DNA of 64,000 bases from Bacteroidia bacterium (GTDB taxonomy: Bacteria > Bacteroidota > Bacteroidia > Bacteroidales > VadinHA17). The stretch spans positions 38,094 through 102,093 of the forward strand of contig JAPLEB010000054.1 of NCBI GenBank assembly GCA_026391555.1, written 5' to 3'. Below, piece after piece: positions 53,642 to 61,855 of this stretch. The notes beneath the pieces are model-generated. The model searched no databases and was not told the DNA's origin. It saw only the letters and a list, made by a program, of their open reading frames with translations. A program made the translations under genes and the position numbers. How positions within the stretch are numbered: the stretch's first letter is position 1; each line of letters begins with the position of its first letter.

Positions 53642-56188
53642 ATGGATTCACAATTTTCGCAAAGGGTTAAAGATATTCTTAGCTATTCCAAAGAAGAGGC
53701 TATAAGGCTGGGAAACAGCCATATAAGTCCTGAACATCTTTTTCTTGGCATACTGAGAGATGGAGAGAGTGTTGCAATAGAAATCCTGATAAACCAGGGG
53801 ATTGACCTTCTGATACTTAAAGGATCTCTTGAGAAAAGTATAAAGGTGGAAAGCCCTATCCCGGTGGCTGACCATGAGGTTGTCCCCCTTTTAAGAAGCA
53901 CTGAAAGGATACTTAAACTTGTTTACCTTGAAGCAAAAGCTTTGAAAAGTAACACAATTGATACTGAACATCTGTTATTGGCAATACTCAAGGATGAAAA
54001 TGCTTTGGTAACAAGGTTTCTTTCAGAATTGGATGTTGACTACCAGTCAGTACGCAGGATGGTCGAGGCAGAATCACCTACCGCGAAAGCTGATTTTCCA
54101 AAAGATGAAGATGATGAAGGTCAAAGTTTTAGCGGTCAGGGAAAAGGCCATCCCTCCTCCCCTTCTTCATCCAAATCATCATCAGACACACCTGTTTTGG
54201 ATAATTTCGGAATAGATCTTACAAAAGCTGCAGAAGAAGGCCGGCTCGATCCGGTTGTTGGCAGAGAGAGGGAGATTGAGCGGTTAGCTCAGATATTATC
54301 AAGAAGAAAAAAGAATAATCCTGTCCTCATTGGTGAACCAGGAGTTGGAAAATCAGCAATTGCTGAAGGACTTGCTCTGCGTATAATTAAAAAGAATGTC
54401 TCGAGAGTTCTTTTTAACAAGAGAGTGGTTGCTCTTGACCTTGCATCAATAGTTGCAGGAACTAAGTACCGGGGGCAGTTTGAAGAAAGAATGAAAGCAA
54501 TACTTAATGAGCTTTCAAAAAACGACAACATAATTCTATTCATCGATGAGATTCACACTATAGTTGGCGCCGGAGGAGCAACAGGCTCACTCGATGCAGC
54601 AAATATGCTTAAGCCTGCCCTTGCCCGGGGCGAAATTCAATGTATCGGTGCGACTACATTGAATGAATACCGTCAGCATATTGAGAAAGACGGAGCTCTT
54701 GAGAGACGATTCCAGAAAATAATAGTTGAGCCAACTTCAATTGAAGAGACAATAAATATTCTCCATAATATTAAGGAGAGGTATGAAGAACACCATAATG
54801 TGATGTACACCGATGAAGCTATCGATGCATGTGTGAAGCTGACAAACCGTTATATTTCTGATCGTCACCTGCCTGACAAGGCAATTGATGCGCTGGATGA
54901 GTCAGGTTCAAGGGTTCATATTTCAAATATTGTTGTTCCCGAGAAAATCCTTTCGCTTGAAATTCAGCTTGAGGAAACAAAAAAGGAAAAAATGATGGCA
55001 GTAAAAAATCAGAACTTCGAAAAAGCTGCCAGTTTCCGCGATCGGGAAAAAGACCTCCTCGACATGATTGATCAGGAAAAGAAAAAATGGGAAAAAGAAT
55101 TAGCTGTTAACCGGGAAACAGTTGATGCTGAAAAAGTTGCCGAAGTTGTTGCAATGATGACAGGTGTTCCTGTCCAGAGGATAGCCCAAACAGAAGGAAC
55201 CAGGTTATTAAAGATGGCCGATGAAATGAAAGGAAATGTTATTGGACAGGATGAAGCCATTTTTAAAATTGTAAAATCGATCCAGAGGAACAGGGCAGGT
55301 CTGAAAGATCCTAATAAACCTATTGGAACATTTATTTTCCTTGGGCCAACCGGTGTCGGCAAAACCCAACTTGCAAAAGTTCTCGCCAAATTTCTATTCG
55401 ACACAACCGATAATCTTGTCAGGATCGATATGAGCGAATATATGGAGAAGTTCTCTGTATCAAGACTTGTTGGAGCGCCTCCCGGATATGTAGGTTATGA
55501 GGAGGGTGGCCAGCTTACAGAGAAAGTGAGAAGAAAACCATATTCAGTAGTACTTCTTGATGAGATTGAAAAGGCTCACCCGGATGTATTCCATATTATG
55601 CTTCAGGTACTTGATGAAGGACAATTAACCGACAGCCTGGGAAGGCGTGTCGATTTCAGGAATACAATCGTAATTCTTACATCAAACATTGGAACAAGGC
55701 AAATAGCTGAGTTTGGACATGGTATCGGTTTCGATACCAACGCGAAGAAAACCACAAGGGATGAACAGACCAAGAGCATCCTGCAGAAGGCACTCCAAAA
55801 AACATTTGCCCCCGAATTTCTGAACAGAATTGATGATGTAATAATGTTCAATTCCTTAGGAAAAGAGGAGATAAATAAAATTATTGATCTCGAATTGAAA
55901 GGCCTGTACGATAGGGTCAAATCGCTTGGGTATCAGTTGAAAATTGCATCTGCTGCCAGAGATTACATTGCTGAAAGAGGTTTTGATGCAAATTTTGGAG
56001 CAAGACCGCTTAAACGTGCAATTCAAAAATATCTTGAAGATCCGATGGCTGAAATTCTTATTAAAGCCAACCTTCATGAAGGCGATTGCATTCAGGTTGG
56101 ATTTAACAAGGTGAAATCTGAGATAAAGATTAAAATTCAGAAAAAGAAGGAAGAACTCCCGGGAAAAACTGATAGTCCTACTTCATAA
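53642..56188 (+). CDS. clpC: ATP-dependent Clp protease ATP-binding subunit ClpC
   Basis: ClpC unfolds proteins and feeds them to ClpP. The 848-residue protein has two N-terminal Clp-N repeats (about residues 1-145), a polar Ser-rich linker, and AAA+ module 1 with Walker A GEPGVGKSA. A coiled-coil insert with a UVR-like motif (FEKAASFRDREKDLL) follows, then AAA+ module 2 with Walker A GPTGVGKT. A GIGFD loop in module 2 fits the IGF tripeptide that docks ClpP. The UVR motif and the short middle domain mark it as ClpC rather than ClpB. It faces a palindrome at the convergent rimO junction. Confidence 0.93.
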   Translation: MDSQFSQRVKDILSYSKEEAIRLGNSHISPEHLFLGILRDGESVAIEILINQGIDLLILKGSLEKSIKVESPIPVADHEVVPLLRSTERILKLVYLEAKALKSNTIDTEHLLLAILKDENALVTRFLSELDVDYQSVRRMVEAESPTAKADFPKDEDDEGQSFSGQGKGHPSSPSSSKSSSDTPVLDNFGIDLTKAAEEGRLDPVVGREREIERLAQILSRRKKNNPVLIGEPGVGKSAIAEGLALRIIKKNVSRVLFNKRVVALDLASIVAGTKYRGQFEERMKAILNELSKNDNIILFIDEIHTIVGAGGATGSLDAANMLKPALARGEIQCIGATTLNEYRQHIEKDGALERRFQKIIVEPTSIEETINILHNIKERYEEHHNVMYTDEAIDACVKLTNRYISDRHLPDKAIDALDESGSRVHISNIVVPEKILSLEIQLEETKKEKMMAVKNQNFEKAASFRDREKDLLDMIDQEKKKWEKELAVNRETVDAEKVAEVVAMMTGVPVQRIAQTEGTRLLKMADEMKGNVIGQDEAIFKIVKSIQRNRAGLKDPNKPIGTFIFLGPTGVGKTQLAKVLAKFLFDTTDNLVRIDMSEYMEKFSVSRLVGAPPGYVGYEEGGQLTEKVRRKPYSVVLLDEIEKAHPDVFHIMLQVLDEGQLTDSLGRRVDFRNTIVILTSNIGTRQIAEFGHGIGFDTNAKKTTRDEQTKSILQKALQKTFAPEFLNRIDDVIMFNSLGKEEINKIIDLELKGLYDRVKSLGYQLKIASAARDYIAERGFDANFGARPLKRAIQKYLEDPMAEILIKANLHEGDCIQVGFNKVKSEIKIKIQKKKEELPGKTDSPTS

Positions 56189-56216
56189 AATAATTTATTT
56201 GCTCGATATCCTATAT

Positions 56217-56245
56217 GTTAGGCGAAGTTTCAAACTTCGCCTAAC
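56217..56245. repeat. 29-bp palindrome at the clpC/rimO convergent junction
   Basis: GTTAGGCGAAGTTT and its exact reverse complement are separated by a single base. It lies between two convergent stops and could end both transcripts, although there is no long T-run. Confidence 0.75.
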
Positions 56246-56250
56246 GTGTT

Positions 56251-57549
56251 TTATTCAGGCACTCCATATAAATCAAAATCAGTTGATTGTGTTATGAGGA
56301 TATTATAAAAGCTACCTGGTTTCAGATCATGTTCAACAGCAATAAGCACCTCCTGGTCTACCTCAGGACTGTCGTATTCAGTCCTTCCAACGAAATACTC
56401 ACCTTCTTTTCTGTCGATAATAACTTTAAGTACATTACCAACCTGAGATTCATTCAGTTCTGCTGAAATATTTTGTTGCATTTTCATCAGCTCAGAAACT
56501 CTTGATTCCTTTAGGCTTTCAGGAATTTCATCTTTATACTCATTGTACGAATGTGTATCCTCCTCGTGAGAATAAGCAAAGACACCAAGCCGGTCAAATC
56601 TGAATTCTGAAATAAAATTCTTAAGCTCAAGAAAATCCTGTTCAGTTTCTCCGGGATGTCCTGCAATGAGTGTTGTTCTGATTACAGCGCCGGGTATCTC
56701 ATTTCTTAGTTTGTTCAGTACAGCTTCAGTCTCAAGTCTGTTATGTGATCTTCTCATTAGTCCAAGCATGTTATCCGTTATATGTTGAATCGGAATATCA
56801 ATATAGCGGCATATCCTGGGGCTTTTACTGATCAGTGGAATCAGTTCCATTGGAAAATTAGCCGGGTACAGATAATGAAGGCGAATCCATTCTAACGATT
56901 CAATTTTTAATAATTCAGTGACCAGTTCAGGTAATGATTGTTTCCTGTAAAGATCAAGGCCATAATAACTTAGGTCCTGTGCAATTAATATAAGTTCTTT
57001 AACGCCCTTATCTGCCAGTTGTGATGCTTCTTTTACCAGTTCTTCAATCGGGCGGGAGATATATTTTCCCTGTATGACAGGAATAGCACAAAAAGCACAG
57101 GTGCGGTCGCAACCTTCTGATATTTTCAGGTACGCGTAATGTCCGGGACCGGTTATTGTTCTGTCGGTTAATAGGTCATTCCTGAGATTTACTCCAAGTT
57201 CATTCAATATTTCGCTCATGTTATTTACTCCGAAATACCTCCTGACTTCGGGTATTTCGTGTTTAAGCGCTTCCATGTATCGCTCTGAAAGGCAACCCAT
57301 AACATATAGATTATCGATATTCCCGGCTTCCTGAGCTTTAACAAACCGGAGGATTGTATCGATACTCTCTTCCTTTGCATCATTAATAAAACCGCAAGTA
57401 TTTATTATTACTGTTCCGGCTGAGACATCATCCGAATCATAAATCACATCATAGCCTCCTGCATGCAGTTGTCTCAGGAGCTTTTCCGAATCTACAACAT
57501 TTTTGGAGCAACCGAGTGTAACTATATTGATTTTTTTGTTCTTCTTCAT
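56251..57549 (-). CDS. rimO: Ribosomal protein S12 methylthiotransferase RimO
   Basis: RimO adds a methylthio group to an Asp of ribosomal protein S12 by radical-SAM chemistry. The 432-residue protein has the N-terminal MTTase domain with NIVTLGCSKNVVDSE and VIINTCGFINDAKEES. The radical-SAM site is SEGCDRTCAFCAIP (CxxxCxxC), and a C-terminal TRAM domain follows (VLKVIIDRKEGEYFVGRTEYDSPEVD). It lies 54 bp after ftsY in the rpmB-rpmG-DUF4295-ftsY-rimO order. Confidence 0.95.
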   Translation of the reverse strand: MKKNKKINIVTLGCSKNVVDSEKLLRQLHAGGYDVIYDSDDVSAGTVIINTCGFINDAKEESIDTILRFVKAQEAGNIDNLYVMGCLSERYMEALKHEIPEVRRYFGVNNMSEILNELGVNLRNDLLTDRTITGPGHYAYLKISEGCDRTCAFCAIPVIQGKYISRPIEELVKEASQLADKGVKELILIAQDLSYYGLDLYRKQSLPELVTELLKIESLEWIRLHYLYPANFPMELIPLISKSPRICRYIDIPIQHITDNMLGLMRRSHNRLETEAVLNKLRNEIPGAVIRTTLIAGHPGETEQDFLELKNFISEFRFDRLGVFAYSHEEDTHSYNEYKDEIPESLKESRVSELMKMQQNISAELNESQVGNVLKVIIDRKEGEYFVGRTEYDSPEVDQEVLIAVEHDLKPGSFYNILITQSTDFDLYGVPE

Positions 57550-57603
57550 ATAGTCGCTTGAAAATCAATGAGATCGTATTAATAATCAAGAAAGTAATAA
57601 TTC

Positions 57604-58560
57604 TTATCTCTCACTAAAAAGAGAATCAACAAAATCAAACCGGTTAAAGATCAACAGGTCTTCAAGTTTTTCACCGATGCCGATATATTTTACAGGTATT
57701 TTAAACTGATCGGAAATGCCTATTACGACACCACCTTTGGCCGTGCCATCGAGTTTTGTGATAGCTATCGCTGTTACATTGGTCGCTGCAGTGAACTGCC
57801 TGGCTTGTTCAAATGCATTCTGCCCAGTTGATCCATCGAGCACCAGCAGAACCTCATTGGGAGCTTCTGGAATGACTTTCTCCATAACGCTCTTAATTTT
57901 TGAAAGTTCAGTCATCAGATTTATCTTGTTATGAAGCCGTCCTGCTGTATCAATTATGACGACATCAATCTCACCAGATACTGCTGATTTTAGAGTATCA
58001 TAAGCAACTGAGGCCGGGTCAGATCCCATTTGCTGCTTTACAAGAGGAACTCCTACCCTGTCGGCCCATATCTGAAGTTGTTCTATTGCGGCTGCGCGAA
58101 AAGTATCAGCAGCTCCTATAAGTACTTTTTTACCGGAAGTTTTAAACTGATAAGCAAGTTTTGCGATAGTTGTTGTCTTTCCGGCACCATTTACTCCAAC
58201 AACCATAATTACAAACGGAATGTTCTTTAATGTAGAGGAGAAGTCATTTTCAGAATCAGTTTGATTTTTTTCGAGGAGCGCAACTATTTCTTCTTTTAGA
58301 ATAACATTCAGTTCACTGGTATTTAAATACTTATCTTTTGCTACTCTGGCTTCAACGCGTTTAATTATATTAAGAGTGGTTTTAACGCCAACATCAGAAG
58401 ATACCAGGACTTCCTCCAGATTATCAAGGACTTCATCATCGACTTTTGATTTTCCGGCAACGGCTCTTGACAGCTTTTGGAAAATGTTCTCCTTAGTTTT
58501 TTCAAGACCTTTATTAAGGCTCTCCTTTTTATCTTTTCCAAGAAATCCCAGCAAAGCCAT
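57604..58560 (-). CDS. ftsY: Signal recognition particle receptor FtsY
   Basis: FtsY is the membrane-associated GTPase that receives the SRP-ribosome complex. I start at ATG 58560 (MALLGFLGKDKK), giving 318 residues; the longer ORF start adds 27 unlikely residues. An N domain is followed by the G domain: P-loop GVNGAGKTTTIAKLA, DTFRAAAIEQL, DTAGRLHN, TKLDGTAKGG and GIGEKLEDL. The long acidic A domain of E. coli FtsY is absent, as in most Bacteroidota. Confidence 0.95.
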   Translation of the reverse strand: MALLGFLGKDKKESLNKGLEKTKENIFQKLSRAVAGKSKVDDEVLDNLEEVLVSSDVGVKTTLNIIKRVEARVAKDKYLNTSELNVILKEEIVALLEKNQTDSENDFSSTLKNIPFVIMVVGVNGAGKTTTIAKLAYQFKTSGKKVLIGAADTFRAAAIEQLQIWADRVGVPLVKQQMGSDPASVAYDTLKSAVSGEIDVVIIDTAGRLHNKINLMTELSKIKSVMEKVIPEAPNEVLLVLDGSTGQNAFEQARQFTAATNVTAIAITKLDGTAKGGVVIGISDQFKIPVKYIGIGEKLEDLLIFNRFDFVDSLFSER

Positions 58561-58650
58561 CAGGTAAAAATTAATGTGAAAAGTAAATATAAAAAAAGCT
58601 TCCTTCTGCAAAGAAGAAAGCCAGGAATGTTTAATAAGCAATAAATGTTG

Positions 58651-58806
58651 TTACTTCTTTGTGAAGAAGTCGTTAATATGATCATTATGAATGATCTCTT
58701 CTTTAAATAGATAGGCGCCAGATTTATCAGACTTGGTCATTTTTATACATTTGGTAAATGCCTTGCCTGCTCCTGTCTTAAGTGTTGCAACAACTTTCTT
58801 TGCCAT
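58651..58806 (-). CDS. DUF4295 family small protein
   Basis: This 51-residue gene is too short for the ORF track. It reads MAKKVVATLKTGAGKAFTKC, continues IKMTKSDKSGAYLFKEEIIH and ends FFTKK. It matches the DUF4295 family found right after rpmG in Bacteroidota. It is basic and probably a ribosome-associated or ribosomal-like protein, judged from the operon (rpmB, rpmG upstream; ftsY downstream). Its start is 12 bp after the rpmG stop. Confidence 0.88.
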   Translation of the reverse strand: MAKKVVATLKTGAGKAFTKCIKMTKSDKSGAYLFKEEIIHNDHINDFFTKK

Positions 58807-58818
58807 GGTATAATCTTT

Positions 58819-59007
58819 TTATTTGATTTCTCTGTGAAGTGTATGTTTTTTAAGAATAGGATTGTATTTCTTCCTTTCAAGACGGTCAGGAGTGTTTTTC
58901 CTGTTTTTAGTAGTAATATATCTTGATGTTCCTGGTTGTCCGCTCTCTTTATGCTCTGTACATTCCAGAATTACCTGTTGTCTGTTACCTTTAGCCTTCT
59001 TTGCCAT
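58819..59007 (-). CDS. rpmG: 50S ribosomal protein L33
   Basis: A 62-residue basic protein with the L33 pattern: [51 protein letters not shown]. Only one Cys remains of the zinc-ribbon set, so this is a zinc-free form. It follows rpmB by 13 bp. Confidence 0.97.
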   Translation of the reverse strand: MAKKAKGNRQQVILECTEHKESGQPGTSRYITTKNRKNTPDRLERKKYNPILKKHTLHREIK

Positions 59008-59020
59008 TTTCTATCCTGTT

Positions 59021-59263
59021 TTAATAATTCAAAATGTAACCTTTTTCTTTTGCTTCTTTAAGAACGGTTGTGAGTCCTTTTTTACTGATGAGACGGATGC
59101 CTGCAGCTGAAATTTTAAGTGAAATCCACCTTTCTTCTTCCGGCAGGTAATATTTTTTTGCAAAAAGATTAGGATAAAATTTCCTCTTAGTCCTTCTCTT
59201 CGAGTGCGAAACGTTGTTTCCGGTCATCGCCTTTTTCCCTGTAACCTGACAAATTCTTGACAT
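59021..59263 (-). CDS. rpmB: 50S ribosomal protein L28
   Basis: An 80-residue protein: [20 protein letters not shown] is the typical L28 N-terminus, followed by [13 protein letters not shown] and the [13 protein letters not shown] segment. It is the first gene of rpmB-rpmG-DUF4295-ftsY-rimO, with a consensus-type promoter about 50 bp upstream. Confidence 0.97.
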   Translation of the reverse strand: MSRICQVTGKKAMTGNNVSHSKRRTKRKFYPNLFAKKYYLPEEERWISLKISAAGIRLISKKGLTTVLKEAKEKGYILNY

Positions 59264-59313
59264 TGATGTTTGTTTTTACTTCTTAACTAACGTTTGTCCT
59301 TTTAAAACGAAGC

Positions 59314-59346
59314 GCAAAATACGTGATTTTTATCTGATTAAACAAA
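59314..59346 (-). promoter_or_regulatory. Promoter of the rpmB operon
   Basis: On the minus strand TTTG, a 21-bp spacer and TATTTTGC fit the Bacteroidota pattern with one shift in the -7 box. The predicted start leaves a leader of about 45 nt before rpmB. Confidence 0.6.
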
Positions 59347-59387
59347 TATTTAATCTACTTTTTTTGAACAGCTACCTGAAATGCTGC

Positions 59388-60629
59388 TTAATAGTTGATT
59401 ATCTGCTTTCTAAGGAGGTTTAAAGCAGCAAGGGAAAACCTTTTGATGTTAGTAATTCTGTCGTTCCCGAAAACACGTTTTTCAGAAACAATCCCTTTTT
59501 CTGAGGCAACTGCAAGCCATATAGTTCCAACAGGCTTTTCTTCAGTACCCCCATCCGGTCCGGCTATTCCTGATGTAGCAACGGCATATTCTGTTTTAAA
59601 TAAGTTTCTTGCACCAATCGCCATTTCTTGTACAACTTTTTCACTGACAGCGCCATTTTTTTCAATTATTTCTTCCTGCACGCCAAGTAATTGTGTTTTT
59701 GCCGTATTTGCATAAGCGACTACTGAACCTTTATAATAAGAAGAACTTCCCGGAATACTTGTAAGCATGTGAGCAATTTCGCCACCTGTGCAACTCTCAG
59801 CAGTGCTTAAAGTTAAATTTTTTTCTTTTAATAGTTTCCCGATTACCATTTCGAGCGACTCTTCATTCTCCCCATAAATAAAATCAGGAATCGTCTTATA
59901 AAGGTTATTAACCTGGTTATTAATTAGTTCTGATAATGAATCACGTTCTGTACCGGTACCGGTAAGTCTCAATTTTATTACTCCTGAAGCAGGAAGGTAC
60001 GCAAGTTTTATATTATCAGGAAGTCCGGCCTCAAAGCCTGATAGCATCTCTGCCAGCTTGGCTTCAAATGTTCCATAAGTCATTATATTTCTGTGAATTA
60101 TTATCTGTGATGTGAAGCGTTTGTTCAATTCAGGAAGCACATGTTCCGTCATTATATACTTCATCTCATACGGAACACCCGGCATAGAAATAAACATTGT
60201 TCCATCCTTTTCAAACCACATACCCGGGGCTGTTCCCATTGCATTTTTAAGAACTCTGCATGATTCAGGAACCTCAGCCTGACGGCGGTTGTTGTCATTC
60301 ATTGGAAAATTGCGTCGACTCATCATGTCTTCAATCATCCTGAGAACTTCATCATTAGAAACCAGGCGCGTATTGAAGAATTCGCATAATGTTTGTTTTG
60401 TTATGTCGTCACTTGTCGGACCAAGTCCTCCGGTTATCAGCACAACATCCATTTTCCCGGCTGCTTCATTTAATGTAAAGATGATATCTTCCCTCCTGTC
60501 GTGAATTGATGTCATACGATAGACATCAAATCCGGCCTTACTTAATTCTGCTCCCATCCATGCGGAGTTGGTATCTATCGTTTGTCCAATCAGAAGCTCA
60601 TCTCCAATTGTAATAATTGCAGCTCTCAT
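59388..60629 (-). CDS. cinA: CinA family protein (nicotinamide-nucleotide amidase)
   Basis: CinA has an N-terminal MoeA/MogA-like pyrophosphatase domain (ITIGDELLIGQTIDTNSAWMG, ITGGLGPTSDDITKQT, MPGVPYEM). Its C-terminal amidase domain (LSTAESCTGGEIAHMLTSIPGSS, GIAGPDGGTEEKPVGTIW) deamidates nicotinamide mononucleotide in NAD recycling. Length (413) and motifs are normal. It ends 124 bp upstream of rpmB on the same strand and is divergent from the broken HD gene. Confidence 0.94.
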   Translation of the reverse strand: MRAAIITIGDELLIGQTIDTNSAWMGAELSKAGFDVYRMTSIHDRREDIIFTLNEAAGKMDVVLITGGLGPTSDDITKQTLCEFFNTRLVSNDEVLRMIEDMMSRRNFPMNDNNRRQAEVPESCRVLKNAMGTAPGMWFEKDGTMFISMPGVPYEMKYIMTEHVLPELNKRFTSQIIIHRNIMTYGTFEAKLAEMLSGFEAGLPDNIKLAYLPASGVIKLRLTGTGTERDSLSELINNQVNNLYKTIPDFIYGENEESLEMVIGKLLKEKNLTLSTAESCTGGEIAHMLTSIPGSSSYYKGSVVAYANTAKTQLLGVQEEIIEKNGAVSEKVVQEMAIGARNLFKTEYAVATSGIAGPDGGTEEKPVGTIWLAVASEKGIVSEKRVFGNDRITNIKRFSLAALNLLRKQIINY

Positions 60630-60698
60630 TATTTTGCGGGATTAAATGATTTACAAAAATATATTTTGTAAGTTCATCTGGCAATTTAAAACTGAAAA

Positions 60699-61345
60699 AT
60701 GAACAGGAATGAGATAATTTTAATGACCGAAGAGTTTGTCAGGCAAAGAATGAAAGGCTATGACAGTGGTCACGACTGGTGGCATATTGAGAGAGTCAGG
60801 AGACTGGCAAATCTAATAAATAAAAAAGAGGCACTTGCTGATCCATTCATACTGGAAATAGCAGTGCTGCTTCATGATTCTGCAGATTCAAAATTTGCTG
60901 GTGATAATATTGAGGGTGGTTATAGTCTGATTCATGAATTTATGGAGAAGAATGGATTGACGGAGATAAAAGAGAGAGTAATTGAAGTTATAAGGGATGT
61001 CTCATTCAGCAAAAAGAATCTCTCTGGTGATCTGAATGACCCCATTTTGCTGATACTCCAGGATGCAGACAGGCTTGATGCTATCGGTGCCATTGGTATT
61101 GCCAGAGCCTTTAATTATGGTGGATTCAGAAATAATGCTATTTATATTCCTGGTGAGGATCAGAATGTTATAAGCAAATCCTTTTGAAACTAAAAGATAT
61201 GATGCATACTCAGGCTGCTAAGGATATTGCTGAAGAACGGCATTTGATTATGGAAAAATTTCTGGAGCAGTTTTACAAAGAATGGAATTTAGCCTGCATT
61301 ATTCATGCAGAAGATAAAAGACTCCCGATAGCTATCGGGAAGTAA
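60699..61345 (+). pseudogene. HD-domain phosphohydrolase (YedJ-like), frameshifted
   Basis: The first 158 or so residues are a clean HD hydrolase (GHDWWHIERVRRLANLI, VLLHDSADSKF, LQDADRLDAIGAIGIARAF). The frame then runs to a stop after NVISKSF. From about 61175 another frame continues [36 protein letters not shown], which is the normal C-terminal helix pair of the family. Joined, the two parts make about 215 residues, the usual length, so one indel near 61170 explains the break. The extended frame ends inside a TCCCGATA palindrome. A sequencing error is possible. Confidence 0.8.
61323..61340. repeat. TCCCGATA palindrome
   Basis: TCCCGATAGCTATCGGGA is an 18-bp perfect palindrome at the 3' end of the broken HD gene. 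It matches the rnpB P3 palindrome apart from the two central bases. Confidence 0.75.
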
Positions 61346-61439
61346 AAAGATAAAAGTCAGTCATTTGCAAACCATTTTCAATATTTATATTTAAAGTTGA
61401 TTTTTATGCTTGTTTTCATCCGTACAAAATTATTTTTAA

Positions 61440-61505
61440 TTGGTCGGATAGCTTGTCCCGCAAAGGCGGGAGAGCTCGCCCTGATGCATCGGGGCTCGGT
61501 TCATA
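61440..61505. repeat. GC-rich inverted-repeat cluster
   Basis: A CCCGC-AAAG-GCGGG hairpin is followed by GAGCTCGCCC and a downstream GGGGCTCG. The stretch shares the 13-mer GGGAGAGCTCGCC with the repeat at the DUF2461 fragment. It contrasts with the AT-rich surroundings. Confidence 0.6.
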
Positions 61506-61516
61506 ATGTCTTGAAC

Positions 61517-61592
61517 CTTTTGTCTTTTATCTTGGTTCTATACTTTTGTCTTGTGACTTTTGTCTTTTATCTTGGTTCTATACTTTTGTCTT
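61517..61592 (+). repeat. Dispersed T-rich intergenic repeat, copy 3 (36-bp direct repeat, twice)
   Basis: Two identical 36-nt units (61517-61552 and 61557-61592) have a 40-nt period. Each begins CTTTTGTCTTTTATCTTGG, and the second includes the exact 18-mer shared with 14867 and 20343. It lies just upstream of tRNA-Gly. Confidence 0.88.
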
Positions 61593-61640
61593 TTTTGAAG
61601 TTTGTGAACGGCGAAGCCCTCAAAATTTTACAAAGATTTT

Positions 61641-61712
61641 GCGGGAGTAGCTCAGGGGTAGAGCATCAGCTTCCCAAGCTGAGGGTCGAGGGTTCGAATC
61701 CCTTTTCCCGCT
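61641..61712 (+). tRNA. tRNA-Gly (anticodon CCC)
   Basis: Cloverleaf: acceptor GCGGGAG/TTCCCGC, D arm GCTC...GAGC, anticodon stem TCAGC/GCTGA around TTCCCAA, and T loop TTCGAAT. CCA is not encoded. A spurious ORF was called across it. Confidence 0.94.
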
Positions 61713-61720
61713 CAAATAAA

Positions 61721-61747
61721 AAGGGAAGGCAGGTTAAGCCTTTTTTT
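61721..61747. terminator. Terminator between tRNA-Gly and tRNA-Thr
   Basis: AAGGC and GCCTT pair around AGGTTAA, then a run of T residues. A-rich sequence on the other side allows weaker action on the minus strand. Confidence 0.5.
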
Positions 61748-61757
61748 ATTGATTTTG

Positions 61758-61830
61758 AGCCTCCAATGGGACTCGAACCCACGACCTGCTCATTACGAAT
61801 GAGCTGCTCTACCAACTGAGCTAAGGAGGC
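61758..61830 (-). tRNA. tRNA-Thr (anticodon CGT)
   Basis: On the minus strand: acceptor GCCTCCT with TGGAGGC partner, D arm GCTC...GAGC, anticodon stem GCTCA/TGAGC around TTCGTAA, and T loop TTCGAGT. CCA is not encoded. Confidence 0.93.
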
Positions 61831-61855
61831 AAATTTTTCGCAAATATAAGGAAAA

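Noticed and set aside
53642-56188. clpC as ClpB
   Set aside because: The middle region is short and holds a UVR-like motif, and a GIGFD ClpP-docking loop is present; ClpB lacks these.
61397-61819. 140-residue ORF across the tRNA region
   Set aside because: The translation includes GVEHQLPKLRVEGSNPFSRS and MGLEPTTCSLR, which are known by-products of translating tRNA-Gly and antisense tRNA-Thr. The rest is T-rich repeat DNA.
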